Source: Isoetes taiwanensis (lineage: Eukaryota > Streptophyta > Lycopodiopsida > Isoetales > Isoetaceae). Taken from it: a stretch of DNA of 64,000 nucleotides. Numbering within the stretch: the first letter of the stretch is position 1; each line of letters starts with the position of its first letter. The DNA lies in the NCBI GenBank assembly GCA_021234155.1, contig JAJEKV010000017.1:10731525-10795524 (forward strand), written 5' to 3'. Under the pieces are notes generated by a model that had not been told where the DNA came from, searched no databases, and saw only the letters and a program-made list of their open reading frames with translations. The position numbers were made by a program, and so were the translations under genes. Below are positions 12,490 to 22,869 of this stretch, piece after piece.

Positions 12490-12877
12490 CCATCCATTCA
12501 AAAAAAATTTGAAAATATCAGGTCTGCCTGAACAGGACGATGAGGACACAAACCAGGTGATTGCAGACTTCTTCAAGGAAGTTATGCATCTATATGAACC
12601 TCAGGCTACTCATAGTAGACGACTTGGTAAGCCAGCAAATCATAACAGACCGATTCTAGTTAAATTCATTTCAGAGGAAGCCAGAAACAGAGTTTTACAA
12701 AACAGAGGGGTATTGAAGGGCCAAAAGATCTGGATCGATATGGACTTAACTCCAGCACAATTGGAAGTTAAGAAGAAGGAATGGGCGAGAGTAAAGGAAG
12801 CTAGAACAGCAGGTTTTGTGGCATACTTGGATAGAAATGGGAAAGCAAAGAGTAACCAAAAAAGGAAGAGAGAATAG
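12490..12877 (+). pseudogene. LINE ORF1-like RNA-binding protein, partial
   Basis: An open stretch of about 130 codons reads SGLPEQDDEDTNQVIADFF...SRRLGKPANHNRPILVKFISEE...LKGQKIWIDMDLTPAQLEVKK. The pattern (a GLPE/GIPE block, an RLGKP block, then PI(L/I)VKF and a charged DLTP-Q segment) is the one known from ORF1 proteins of L1/CR1-like LINEs. Those are RRM-like nucleic-acid chaperones that bind the element's own RNA. The N-terminal part is missing, since the insertion junction is immediately upstream. It ends 12 bp before the endonuclease frame starts at 12890. Confidence 0.6.
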
Positions 12878-12889
12878 GGACTCTGGACC

Positions 12890-13700
12890 TTGAGGGTGCT
12901 ATCATGGAATGTACATGGTCTTTCACAGGGAAAAAATAGATGCAAATATGGCGAGCTCAAGAGAATGGACATGATTATCTTCAAGGAGACTTGGGAGCAT
13001 CAAGCGAGGTCACTTCCTTGCATACCGTGGATTTGCTTTGTTGTAGGCTCCGGTTTGGAACACGAAAAGAACATGTTTCGTATGAGGATATGGAGGCATA
13101 GCAAGATATGCCCATGTAGATATTGCTGCCAAAGCAAAGATAGTAGCGAACACGGTTTTAAGCAACATTTATGGATACAATTAGATCCGAACACACAATA
13201 TTTATTGTCGCATGCTACTATGCTCCATTGAACATGGTCATCTACAATCAAGTGGGCTTAGATGAGATAACCCACTCCATGATCTCTCGCAAAGAAGTTC
13301 TCTTATATAGGGACATGGGAGTAGTATTAGTGGTTGGGGATTTTAATGCCGAACGAAAGAGATGCAAAGCTATATCATATTTGCAAGAAGAGGATCCGCT
13401 TCTATTGGAAACAGATGATAACAATTTCCAAAGGCAGTCCACGATCCAAAGAAAAACTTCATGGGAGATAGGTCACCTGGAATTCTATACCATTTGTGGT
13501 CTTAAGATCATGAACGGTATATCACGCTTTCCACAAACGAACACCAAAGACGTGCATCACACCATTGGGAGAGAGTGTGGTTGATTACCCGCTCTTATCA
13601 CATGAACACATTGACATATTGGACTGTTTTTAAACTCCGTGATAAGCAGCCGAGTCGGACCATGTGGGTGTATACTTTGAGCTGACCGGGAAATTGAAAG
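12890..13700 (+). pseudogene. LINE AP-type endonuclease domain, frameshifted
   Basis: It starts MRVLSWNVHGLSQGKNR at 12890, the standard opening of exonuclease-endonuclease-phosphatase domains in LINEs (the N of SWNVHG is a metal-site residue). MDMIIFKETW at about 12965 is the expected (F)LQET-like catalytic block, with K in place of Q. A later frame (13171-13584) carries the GDFNAE block at about 13335. A further stretch near 13640 reads ESDHVGVYFEL, corresponding to the terminal SDH block. In life this domain nicks the target DNA to prime reverse transcription. At least two frame changes and a stop break it. Confidence 0.75.
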
Positions 13701-14189
13701 GCGCAAGGAAATACATCTGCTCTCAGCCCAAGCTAAAGCTGGATTATAATAAGAGGAAGAATTATAAAACATGCTTAGAACAGCCTTATGCCGTTTCGGA
13801 AGGGGCAGCTCAACCTCGATTCCGTGGATGCTTACCGAGACATTGATAAGAGTGGCGTAAGAATGTTTTGGTTACACGAAACATAGAAGGGCGGGAATGC
13901 CTTGCAACAACCGGTGGGATGCCGAATGCACCACGCCTAGGAGACAGCTTGCCCAAAGGAATTAAGGTAAAACCGAAATGGTACAAGCAACCCATCAAGA
14001 GCAAAAAGAGAGCTTATGAACCGAGAAGGCAAGAAGAACTTGGGGATTGGTTACATAAACATCCGAAAACATTCTCGAATAAGCTCCGAGGACACATTGA
14101 GTACCAAAGAATTAAACGAAGAAGAACTCTTGCAACTCATTCGGTCCTTGTATCATTATGAAGATGCACCCAAAATGGAATCCATTGCT

Positions 14190-15430
14190 TGTAACAGAGA
14201 CATTTTCACAACCGAAGAGGTTGACATGGCCCTGGAGCATTTGAAAAATGGCAAATCTGCCAGATCTTGAAGGTCCGACCGCAGAGCTTTTGAAATGGGG
14301 TGGTGAAGCCCTTCACCGTGTTTTAACCGATCGATGAATGCCGCTGCCCGAGAAGGTTTACCCAGTTCATGGCAATCAAACAAAGTGGTCCCAAAGGCAC
14401 AAAATCGTAGTAAAACAGATGTTTGCAATTACCGAACAATTATGGTAGGGAGTCTCTACTCTAAACCGATGGGCTGCCCGCTAGCTCGAAATTAAGTGAT
14501 TGGGCGAAATGAATGATAAACGTGCTACCGGCCGCTGTGTTTCGTGAAGTCGCATAGTACTTTGGATCACGCCCTTACTTTAAGGGTGCTCGTTGAAAAG
14601 GCAAAGAGACCAAAGAAAGCATTGTTCTTGGCATTCATCGATTTCTCCAAAGCCTTTGACACGGTGCCGAGATGAATTGGGCAACAGGGATGAAAGAGAT
14701 TGGAGTCCCTCCGAGATCATGGGTGCAGATCCCAACCGTATAAAAGAAGTCGAGCGCGATTACCTTACAACCCTACCGAGATCCACAAAGACAATCGGGT
14801 AAGACAAGGATGTCCTCCGTCACCCACGCTCTTTGGATTGTACATAGATGAATTGCGTGGCATGGTTGGAAAGGAACGGTGTTGCGGGGGGTTCTACCGG
14901 GTGACCACTTGATTAGGGTCGCTACTTTTTGCGATGACTTGGTGTTAATGGCGTAAACACCAGCAGGTCTTCAAAGACATTTGCAAACACTTAATGAATT
15001 CTCAAGTGGCAAAAAGAATGAAGGTAAACTTATCCAAATCCAAGGTAATGATTTGTGGTATCAGGCGCGGAACCACTTTCACTTATTGTGGCGAAACGTT
15101 GGAAACGATAAGTCAATACAAATATCTCGGTCTTGAATTCTCTGCTAATTATAAGTGGAAAGATTGCATTAAGAGACGGGTAGCAGGAGGGAAAGGAGCC
15201 CTATATAGCATGCTTAGACGATGTCATAAGGCATCATTACAAGACTGGAGGCTGAAAAGAATGCTCTTCAAGACGCTGGTTCAAACAGTAGTTCTTTACG
15301 GTGCTCCAATATGGGGCCCTGCTCTATCCAAAGGAATGTGGAAACTGGTCGAAGGCGTCCAAAAGACTTTTTTACAAGAGGAGCTAGGTATCAAGCAGCA
15401 AACACCATACCCCATAATGTTGGCGTAAGG
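14190..15430 (+). pseudogene. LINE reverse transcriptase domain, frameshifted
   Basis: Blocks in order: FTTEEVDMALEHLKNGKSA (14203), TAELLKWGGEAL, NYRTIMVGSLYSK (about 14430), FLAFIDFSKAFDTVPR (about 14630), VRQGCPPSPTLFGLYIDEL (about 14800), and the catalytic DDLVLMA at about 14933. The last is separated from its preceding LLFA by a frameshift. NLSKSKVMICG, QYKYLGLEFSANYKWK and VLYGAPIWGPALSK follow (15020-15330). This is the polymerase for target-primed reverse transcription. Stops and at least four frame changes make it inactive. Confidence 0.8.
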
Positions 15431-16103
15431 TGTCTATTACCTCCTCAAGCGAGGCATTGATCCAGACGATTACATTTGTAAACAGGATATCTGCTCTAGG
15501 TGATGACAGGATTTCGAAGGGAGCTTTGGAATCATCTGTAAATGTGGGTTGGTACAAAGAAGTGTTGGATTGGGCAGCCAGCTGGGACATAACAAGCTGG
15601 CCGGATTCAGAAATTGGAGTAAGGGATATAGTGCAGTCACAGGTGCTCAAGCGGATCTGGCATAATCCAGGCACCAAAATGACATTCTACATGTCAGAGG
15701 TGAACCCGATGCTTGTGTACTCGATCGACCCTACCTTCAAGCAAGTATCCCATTGTCCCCGAAGCGTCTGCATTGCTGCACGCTACCGCGACCGGCTCAC
15801 ATAAGCTTCAAGTAGAGATGGGCAGATGGTTTGGCATCCCGCGTGATGAACGGCTTTGCTCTTTGTGTACAGACAGGGTTGTTGAAGACGAGGAACATGT
15901 GTTTTTGTCATGTACAGCATATGCAGGACTCCGTACAAAGTTTGGTATTAATTTCCGTAATTTTCATAGCCTTCTGGATATGGATCCTAAAAAACTAGGC
16001 TGTTATTTTAAGAATATTGAGTCACATAGACTATTTTTGACTCAATTACAACCAGACATGTAAAGTTTATTTGCTGCTCCATGACCTCAAAATCCAAAGG
16101 GGC

Positions 16104-16132
16104 ATGATAATAAATATTATTATTATTATTAT
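16104..16132 (+). repeat. LINE 3' microsatellite tail
   Basis: ATGATAATAA is followed by an ATT run, at the exact 3' edge of the LINE. The last bases overlap the TATATCAA target duplication (16130-16137). Confidence 0.75.
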
Positions 16133-17935
16133 ATCAACGAGTTCATGCGTCCTCGGTTCCAGTTAGAACGTCATGCAGTTGAAGGGCATATTGAAGGGTT
16201 ATCACCAAGTCTAAAAAGATCTTGCAGGCCATCGATCCTAAAACTGTTGCCGAAGCTGGGGCTAAAGAGCCTAGAAGAGGAAACATTGAATTATTCTTAT
16301 CCATGTCCTCAATTTTTGGAGGAGGCAAGGCATATACGCCCTATAAAACACATTCACCTAGCCCAGGACCTCCACAACAATCTTCGTACCAGACGTCAGA
16401 TAAAAGGTCAGTTTTAATGTTTCAGATAAGCCAACAAATGCTACCAACATCATGCAGCAGATTCTGCAGTGCATTCCCAGAGAAGCTCGAGAATAGCTAA
16501 GGAAAAACAAAGCTTGTTTTCGTTGTTTTTTACCAGGGCACTGCATGCAGAAATGCCCTTATATCACCCAGGTCGCCTAGCCAGCTTTAGCGTAAGTGGA
16601 GTGGGAGGAACTACCGGCCTTGTGTGATCTCCATGACTTAGCACAGGACGAAGCATACGATTATATCTAAGGTGAGTCCCACATCTTTGATGTTATAGAA
16701 ACGGGAGATGCAGATAGTCAGCCTACCGTCACATCCATTGTGGATAACATAGACTGCAAGCCTTTGTCATTCTCATGGATATGGGTAGTACATATAATTT
16801 TGCATCTCCTATGCTGGCTGAACTTTTACATTTTCGATCCTTAAGATCTAAACCATGGCCAGTTGCCTTAGCTAGTGGAGCTATCTGGCATACTCAGGGG
16901 CGCCAAGTCAACTTAGATATCTAGATGCCAAGAGCATTAGTGGCTTTGGGAGCTAAAATTATGAATATTGGAAAATATGACCTTATCGTTGGCATGGAAT
17001 TCTTGGTCACTGCTAAGGCCAACATTGATTGTGAGAAACGACAGATCACATTCAACGCCTCCAATGGTACCCATGTCACAATATCAGGTAACCCAGCTAA
17101 TCCAATCATGTAGTGATAAGGCAATTTCGACGGAATAAGGTTACTTGTATTTTTCGACTTGCATCTATCGAGTTAGTGTCTAAGCAAGAAGTTATTTGAG
17201 ATTTGCCTAAAATCATTGGTAACTTGATTCGAGAGTTCCATGACCTTTTTCTTGATGAGATCAAGGAACTGCCACCCTTTAGGGGAGTAGAATGCAAAAT
17301 TGCACTTGCGCCCGGTACAAAGCCTACCAATAAGGCTCCTTATAGTATGAGTACCCCAGAATTAGCTGAATTTAAGAAGCAATTGCATGACCTTCTTAAG
17401 TTGGGATTCATCCGGCCGAGTGTCTGACCGTTTGGGGCACCTATTTTGTTTGTCAAGAAAAAAGATGGCACCCTAAGGATGTGCATTGACTACCGTCAAT
17501 TGAACAAGCATACCATCAAGAATCGGTATGGTTTACCAAGGGCAGATGACCTAATAGACTAGCTTCAAGGAGCTAAGTATTTCTCCAAGATTGACCTTCG
17601 GTCAGGGTATAAGGATAAAAGAGGAGGACACCCATAAGTCAGCATTTAGGATGAGTAAGGCCATTATGAGTTTGTTGTAATGCCTTTTGAATTGACTAAT
17701 GCTCCCCCTACCTTCATGCAACTCATGAATGATGTTTTTCGCGACTTCCTTGATGAGTTTGTCAGCATCTTCTTTGATGACATACTTATCTACAGTAAGA
17801 CGTTGGAGGAGCATTGGCTTTACAAAAATTGCACGGCCATAAGCTTTTTGCTAAGTTTTCCAAGTGCAAATTTGCAATTACGGAGGTGGAGTACTTAGGG
17901 CACATTGTTTCATTGAATGGCATTGCACTGCATAA

Positions 17936-18899
17936 TTCAGACAATCCATTTTGATCTTCCCATAGCCAATAGCTTGAAGTTCCTTGTCCCAGACTGGTGG
18001 AACATAATCCGTATGAATATGAAAAGATCCTGCTTATATAAATTTCAAGTAAGTATTAGCACAATTTATTAATTGCATAAACATATTATCAAAGAGAAAC
18101 TTAAAAATTTGCTTTATTATCAAGGTGAGGTGTTTCACTGATAAGATCAATGAGAAGAAGTGTCTAAAAAAAAACCAGACAGAACTAGCTTTCACAAAGC
18201 CAACACTGTTACATACCTTGATCAATTCCTTGGTAATGTTAACTTCCCATATACAAACTGAGCTCATTTGCAATGGAACCCCATCACACAGACATCAAAA
18301 ATATGCTCAGGTTTCTTTATCATTTCATAAGGCCTTAAAGTATATATTCAATAGCATACAATATTTTTTTTGTTTTATTTTTTAACCCAATGTCTTTACA
18401 AGAATGCATCATATTTATGCATGTTGACCCGAGATCCTTGGCCAAAAATATTATCATCGTACTAAGAATCATTGCACAAGCTTCACCAACTCTCGCATGC
18501 TGATTCAATAACTAGAATTAGATATATCATATCCCTTAACAGAATCATCCCTTTTAGAGTATTGTGCGTCTGTCAATTACTTTGACAGCATTAATCAAAT
18601 ACCATTAGCTAGATCAGCCTATTTAGTACTTATTTTATCAGGTGCAATATGCACTATAATGATCTATAGCTGTGCCATTATTAACTTTAGCAGTTGCGAA
18701 GTTCCCTTAACCTATACGACGTTCCCATCGTATAAGTACGAGAAATTCCCCTCCCATAGCAACTCAATCACCAAGAGAAGGCCCTCCCTCTGGCTTGGAC
18801 CACATGTGATGGCAGAGCGAGTGCAGGTCACGGAGGTGTCATTCGTCCCATGCCTTCTATGGGATATCCTATATGACAAAAGCGTACATACATGTTAGC
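17936..18899. other. Non-coding stretch, nothing recognised
   Basis: The stretch is AT-rich and follows the abrupt end of the gypsy RT. Its short open frames on both strands (for example 18125-18385 and 18659-18898) match no family I recognise. Confidence 0.5.
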
Positions 18900-21048
18900 G
18901 CTAGCAACAATAGACGTAAATAATATGGCACCACGAAGGATGGCCCATCCATCATTAAAACGAACAATAACATAATACCAACATAACATATAAAAGACAT
19001 CATAAATGAGGGTTCTAACCCAGGCTCAAACTCAAAGGGGGTCGATTGACAGTCAGGATCCCCGAATAGCAACAGATGGAGTCATGACAATGGTGTTGGC
19101 TGGCATAGAACACTGGCTAGGGTAGTCCACTCTATTAGTGGAGAAGATGTCCACTGGAGCAACACTACCCACCACATACATAAGAGACTTCTGGACGAAA
19201 TCTATGAACAATAGTGTTTACCCGCACGCATCTATGAATGATCTGCCACCACAAGATAGATAGCGTAGGATGGAGCAATTTATCCCACACCCATCGCCAG
19301 ACTGCTTTCCGATGAGGCTCAGGGATAACTAAAGGCCACTTTGGCCATGGAGGCAACACTTCAGGACGAAGCAGGACCACGTACATCGAGTGCACCAAGT
19401 GCTCCTCCGTAACACTGCCATGAACCACCCAGAGCTGGGGAGCCACGCCTTGTGGATGTGGAGGAAGAGTGGCAGCTACTTTTTTCCAAATGCCACGGTC
19501 CCAACGAAGAAGGAGGAACTTCAATCTGAACTCATTCCATGTCCATCTGAGGAGCTCGCTCACGACCCCAACCTTTAGCAAAAGACTTTGCAGCAGCGAG
19601 AGCATCAACAATACCTGCCATGCCCCTGCGCCGAGAGAAAGAAGTGAACCACGCCTGTCTACATCCTGTCAAAAATTCCTCATCCTTCAAGAAAAATATA
19701 TTCAGCTTGAAATATGTCTTAGATGCAGCATGCGCCACAGTATGAGAGCAAGAGAAGTACGGTGGATTATGCTTAGAAATCGTAGTATTCAACAGGTTAT
19801 CACGATGAAAAGCAGGCAACAGGGTTGCTACCAAAGCATTATAGTAGCCTCTATCATGTCTTGCATATGCTCTACCACCATCCAACCAGGCATTACACCA
19901 AGTAAAACTTGAAGGATCGTCAACTTCTATGAAGCAACAATCTTGCATTAAGCGGTGCCATTGCTCCCGTTCAAAGTCTTGGACTATCTCTGCACCTCTG
20001 CCATCTGTCTTGCTCAAGCTCAACCATGTTAAAATCACCCACCATGATCCATGCAACAGGGAAGCCTAATCTCAGTAATTTAGATCGCAAAGAAGCCCAT
20101 AATGCGCCTCTCTGACGTGATCGATTATGCGCATACACAGTAACCAATCCCCATTCTTGCCCCTTATCAAACCACTTGATTATGATCCACCGGCCAAATC
20201 TGTCAACTTGAGTAAATGACACTGCAATATTCCTCCTCCATGCTGTAAGGACACCAGCCTTTGCCGAGTCTGAGGCCGCCATAAGAACATTATATATATA
20301 TTGATTACTGCAGCAACTTTGTAGGCATCCTCTTTCTTGCATTTATGCTCTTGCAAACATATGAAAGCCAGGGCTATGGACAACCTGCTCCTTTTAGTAG
20401 GGGAGGAGGCAACACCCTCCCAGCACATTCCAGGAGATTAATTTCATTGATCAGGTGGATGTGGAAGATGCTCTAAGTCCATATCAACATGTATATGAGA
20501 CTCATATCCACTTGATCAGCCCAATGTGGCTGCGATGCTATTGGACGGGTAGTAACAGTGGTGAGGAGTGGTGGTTCAACAGGGTTATGAGAAGCAGATC
20601 CAGAGGGCTGCAGTGCAAAGCTATTCCTCCTCCGAGCTGCTTTTTTCATGCGAGCAATGGACCATTCTTCTTCAATGCGCTCTTGCTTGCGTGCGATCAT
20701 GTAATTTGTATTTGAAAAAGAGTGGACCACTTTTAACAACCATAGACTTTGGGAGGGAAGCCTCAGCAGGAAGGAAAACACAAATACGAGGTCCATTGGC
20801 AATAGAATGAGGAAGGTGCAACCCTAATCCATTGGCAATGGAGACCAAGAAGTCTAGAACCTGCAACTCAATTGGGAAGTCCTCCAATGCAAACCAGCAG
20901 AGCATACGACGTGCACCAGACTTATTAGGAAGAAATCCAGGAGTGTATACCTGATACAAGAGATAATCCAGGAGTGTATACCTCATGCACTCATTCAGTT
21001 TGCCCATATATCTTAGGATGATCTCCACTAGAGAACTAAAGAGTGCAT
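18900..21048 (-). mobile_element. Plant L1-type LINE relic lacking its RT core
   Basis: Read from 21048 down. An ORF1-like DUF4283-type segment at about 20940-20730 contains RRMLCWFALEDFPIELQV and NGPRICVFLPAEASLPKS. A Ser/Pro/basic stretch follows (about 20700-20480). The endonuclease domain runs from about 20430 to 19975, with AFICLQEHKC, FGRWIIIKWFD, VTVYAHNRSRQRGALW and WIMVGDFNMVELEQDR. A post-endonuclease linker follows to about 19610. A zf-RVT-like C-terminus lies at 19480-19165 (PHRKAVWRWVWDKLLHPTLSILWWQIIHRCV). The polymerase core expected between linker and zinc finger is absent, so there is a large internal deletion. It abuts the Ty3/gypsy integrase at 21049. The 3' limit near 18900 is a guess. 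Confidence 0.75.
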
Positions 21049-21277
21049 TTCAATGCAGAGAACAATTCTCACAGAAATTCCCAATGAGTTTCACATCACG
21101 ATCGCTTATAATAGCTTTGGGTAACCCAAAGATAGGGAACACATGCTGCACATAAGCCTTGGCCACCACCAAGCCATCAGCATTCTTTGTCAGAGGTATA
21201 AAGCGTGCATACTTTGTTAATCTGTCTACAATGACAAGTATCTGGGTATGATAATGCACAGTATGAGGAAACTTCAC
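21049..21277 (-). mobile_element. Ty3/gypsy 2, distal half of the integrase core (split by CACTA)
   Basis: The minus strand reads KFPHTVHYHTQILVIVDRLT, then KYARFIPL, AYVQHVFPIFGLPKAIISDRD and VKLIGNF. This is the catalytic core of a Ty3/gypsy integrase: the VDR(L)(T)K block carries the first Asp and the ISDRD block the second, and both are present. The upstream part of the same coding sequence is at 48738-50110. The junction is SMDFIV|KFPH, with the CACTA element between. The last catalytic Glu is missing because the sequence passes into LINE sequence at about 21048. Confidence 0.9.
21275..21277. repeat. Target-site duplication (CAC), left copy
   Basis: These three bases CAC directly precede CACTACAA. 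The same three bases follow TTGTAGTG at 48738-48740. A 3-bp duplication is the hallmark of CACTA-superfamily insertion. Confidence 0.9.
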
Positions 21278-21746
21278 CACTACAAGGGATCGTCGACGTC
21301 CAACGACGTCGCGTCGTCGATGAACGACGGATCGTCGTCGTTGATCGACGACATCGTCGTTCAACGACGACAACGTCGTTTCGACGTCGTTCAACGACGG
21401 TCATCGGGGCCGACGTGGTCGGATTTGCTGCGTGGCATGGGTACTGGCCGCCAAAATGGCGGGCAAGGCGGTCAAACACGCCGCCTAAACGTCGCTCAAC
21501 GGCGTTTCCGAGCTGACGCCGCTACCGTGTCATGCGGAAATGGGCGGTTGCCCAAGGCGGCGGCCAACGTGTCAAGACGCGCCGCCGTCGCCGCCGTTGA
21601 ACGACGTTAATAACGCCGACGGCGTGTCCGCGTCTCACATGGTGGCATGGTGCTGGTGCCAAAGGGCTCGCGTGTCAAGACATCGCCGGCTTAAACGCCG
21701 TTAAACGACGTGACACGAGGAATTTTTTTTTTTTTGCCAAATAAAA

Positions 21747-21775
21747 CCCTAACCCTAACCCTAACCCTAACCCTA
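21747..21775. repeat. Short (CCCTAA)n telomere-like tract
   Basis: There are nearly five tandem CCCTAA hexamers, about 470 bp inside the CACTA left end and 14 bp after a T run. The unit is the 6-base TTAGGG type and not the 7-base TTTAGGG unit usual in plants. It is far too short to be a telomere and is most simply an interstitial microsatellite. Confidence 0.8.
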
Positions 21776-21853
21776 CATCCACGTTATAAGTGGATCCATC
21801 GAGAGTCTTTGTTATTCTTATTTTTTTTGAGTGTTCTTCCCTATCTTGCTATA

Positions 21854-22156
21854 ATGGTCCGGCAGCTTGAAGACCACCTTCGCCGATATGTTCCTTCTAG
21901 CGGTAATCCTCCTCCTCCAAGGGAAGACAACTCCAAAGAACCCCCCCGCTTCTCCCCGGCTTGAGAACCCTCCCTTCATCATCGTGGCAAAGATGAGTGA
22001 AAAGGAGCTTCGATTGCACTAACATCCGGCGTTCCATGCGGGAACGATCGGTAGAATGGCTCACCGAGCCAAACAAAGAGAAAACGACATTAATGGTGCG
22101 GATAATGATGCAAATGGTTGCATCAAACCGCCACGCCCTCGTGATGGACATAAGTA
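21854..22156 (+). pseudogene. Short ORF relic near the CACTA left end, unrecognised
   Basis: An ATG at 21854 opens MVRQLEDHLRRYVPSSGNPPPP..., which runs to a stop near 21962. After one frame change it continues as IVAKMSEKEL, GRMAHRAKQRENDINGADN and PPRPRDGHK to a stop at about 22156. Basic, proline-containing and hydrophilic, it could be the first exon of a transposon gene, because it lies just inside the subterminal array and on the transposase strand. I recognise no family. Confidence 0.35.
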
Positions 22157-22685
22157 ATGTATAAGCTTTTTTATGAATGGAAACAATAAGTTTTTTATCT
22201 ATTTGTGTTGTCGTTATATAAGCTTATTTTATGAATGGGAACAATCAGAGATTTTTATTTATTTGTGTTATTTGTATTGTATGTTGTTTTACGTTATGTT
22301 AAACAATCACGGTTTGGTCGCTTTAACAACGTTATGATCATTTGACGTCGTTAAACGACGTTATGATCATCCGCGTGGCATATGAGGGGGCATCGACGGC
22401 CGCAAAGCGATGTGGCATGCCTAGGTGTCGGGGCGACGTCGGCTTTATGTCGTTAAACGACGCCACCGCGAGACGTCGATAAACGACGTCAAATATGGCG
22501 GAACCCTACGCTCGGGTTATTTACTTGTTATTTTCACTTTCGCTTGTTTCGGATTTTTTTTCGTGGGTCTTCATAAGGTAAGATCTCTGCTTTAATCTTT
22601 GTGTTAGAGTTAAACACCTCCAAATGCTAATAGATTAGAAGATTGAATCTTGAAAGTATGTTAAAAACTTGAGGGATGCATGATC

Positions 22686-22864
22686 AAGGTAATCGGTCTG
22701 TTCCATCCCGAATGGAGAAGACTAAATGTATCGGGTTTATGCACCTCGAACGTAAGTTTCAATCTTCATAGATTACAAAAGATTTGAAAGGTTGTGTGAA
22801 TATAAGGTATCGGGTCGACTCCATTTCAAATGGAGAGGACTAGATGTATCGGGTTCAAAGCACC
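22686..22864. repeat. Two copies of a hairpin-core motif, 118 bp apart
   Basis: Copies start at 22686 and 22804. Shared pattern: AAGGTA-TCGG then TCCAT...ATGGAGA(A/G)GACTA(A/G)ATGTATCGGGTT. The second copy has a near-perfect hairpin CTCCATTTCAAATGGAG. Related copies occur three times at 43672-44000, in the same orientation. Confidence 0.7.
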
Positions 22865-22869
22865 CTTCA

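Larger units (their letters stand above)
12480..16129 (+). mobile_element. LINE with ORF1, endonuclease, RT and zinc knuckle, inserted in gypsy gag
   Basis: This is a nearly full-length but mutated non-LTR retrotransposon. The target site TATATCAA is duplicated at 12472-12479 and 16130-16137. Removing the insert rejoins gag in frame as QAYI|NEFMR. Contents in order: ORF1-like segment (12490-12877), AP-type endonuclease (12890-13600), RT (14190-15430), and a C-terminal Cys/His knuckle LCSLCTDRVVEDEEHVFLSC (about 15850). The 3' end ATGATAATAAATATT(ATT)n is a microsatellite tail and not poly(A). Its RT resembles the 1345-3700 fragment. Frameshifts, including one inside the catalytic FADD block, show that it is inactive. 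Confidence 0.88.
9706..17935 (+). mobile_element. Ty3/gypsy retrotransposon relic, copy B, interrupted by a LINE
   Basis: In order it shows: the unknown leader ORF (9920-11360, best open parts 10491-10853 and 10863-11363); a Ser-rich segment (11871-12080); gag (about 12100-12479, resuming at 16130); a retropepsin-like region (about 16780-17110, YNFASPMLAELLHF then MPRALVALGAKIMNIGKYDLIVGMEFL); and reverse transcriptase (17200-17935). The RT has [62 protein letters not shown] and the catalytic block [11 protein letters not shown]. RNase H and integrase are missing: similarity ends just after the [10 protein letters not shown]-like block near 17920. Several in-frame stops show it is dead. The A/B duplication lies at its 5' side. 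No LTR was identified. Confidence 0.8.
21288..22500. repeat. CACTA left subterminal palindrome arrays
   Basis: There are dense copies of motifs around CGTCGTT(A/C)AACGACG: 21290-21410 (about ten close copies), scattered copies at 21480-21710, and a second cluster at 22340-22500. Most are self-complementary. In En/Spm elements such repeats bind the element-encoded regulatory protein and transposase. The right-end counterpart is at 48205-48730. Confidence 0.8.

Noticed and set aside
12902-12930. A host endonuclease/phosphatase gene starting SWNVHG
   Set aside because: It lies between LINE ORF1-like and RT blocks inside an insertion with target duplications, so it is the LINE's own endonuclease.
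21747-21775. Telomere or chromosome end
   Set aside because: There are fewer than five repeats, they are internal to a transposon, and ordinary sequence lies on both sides.
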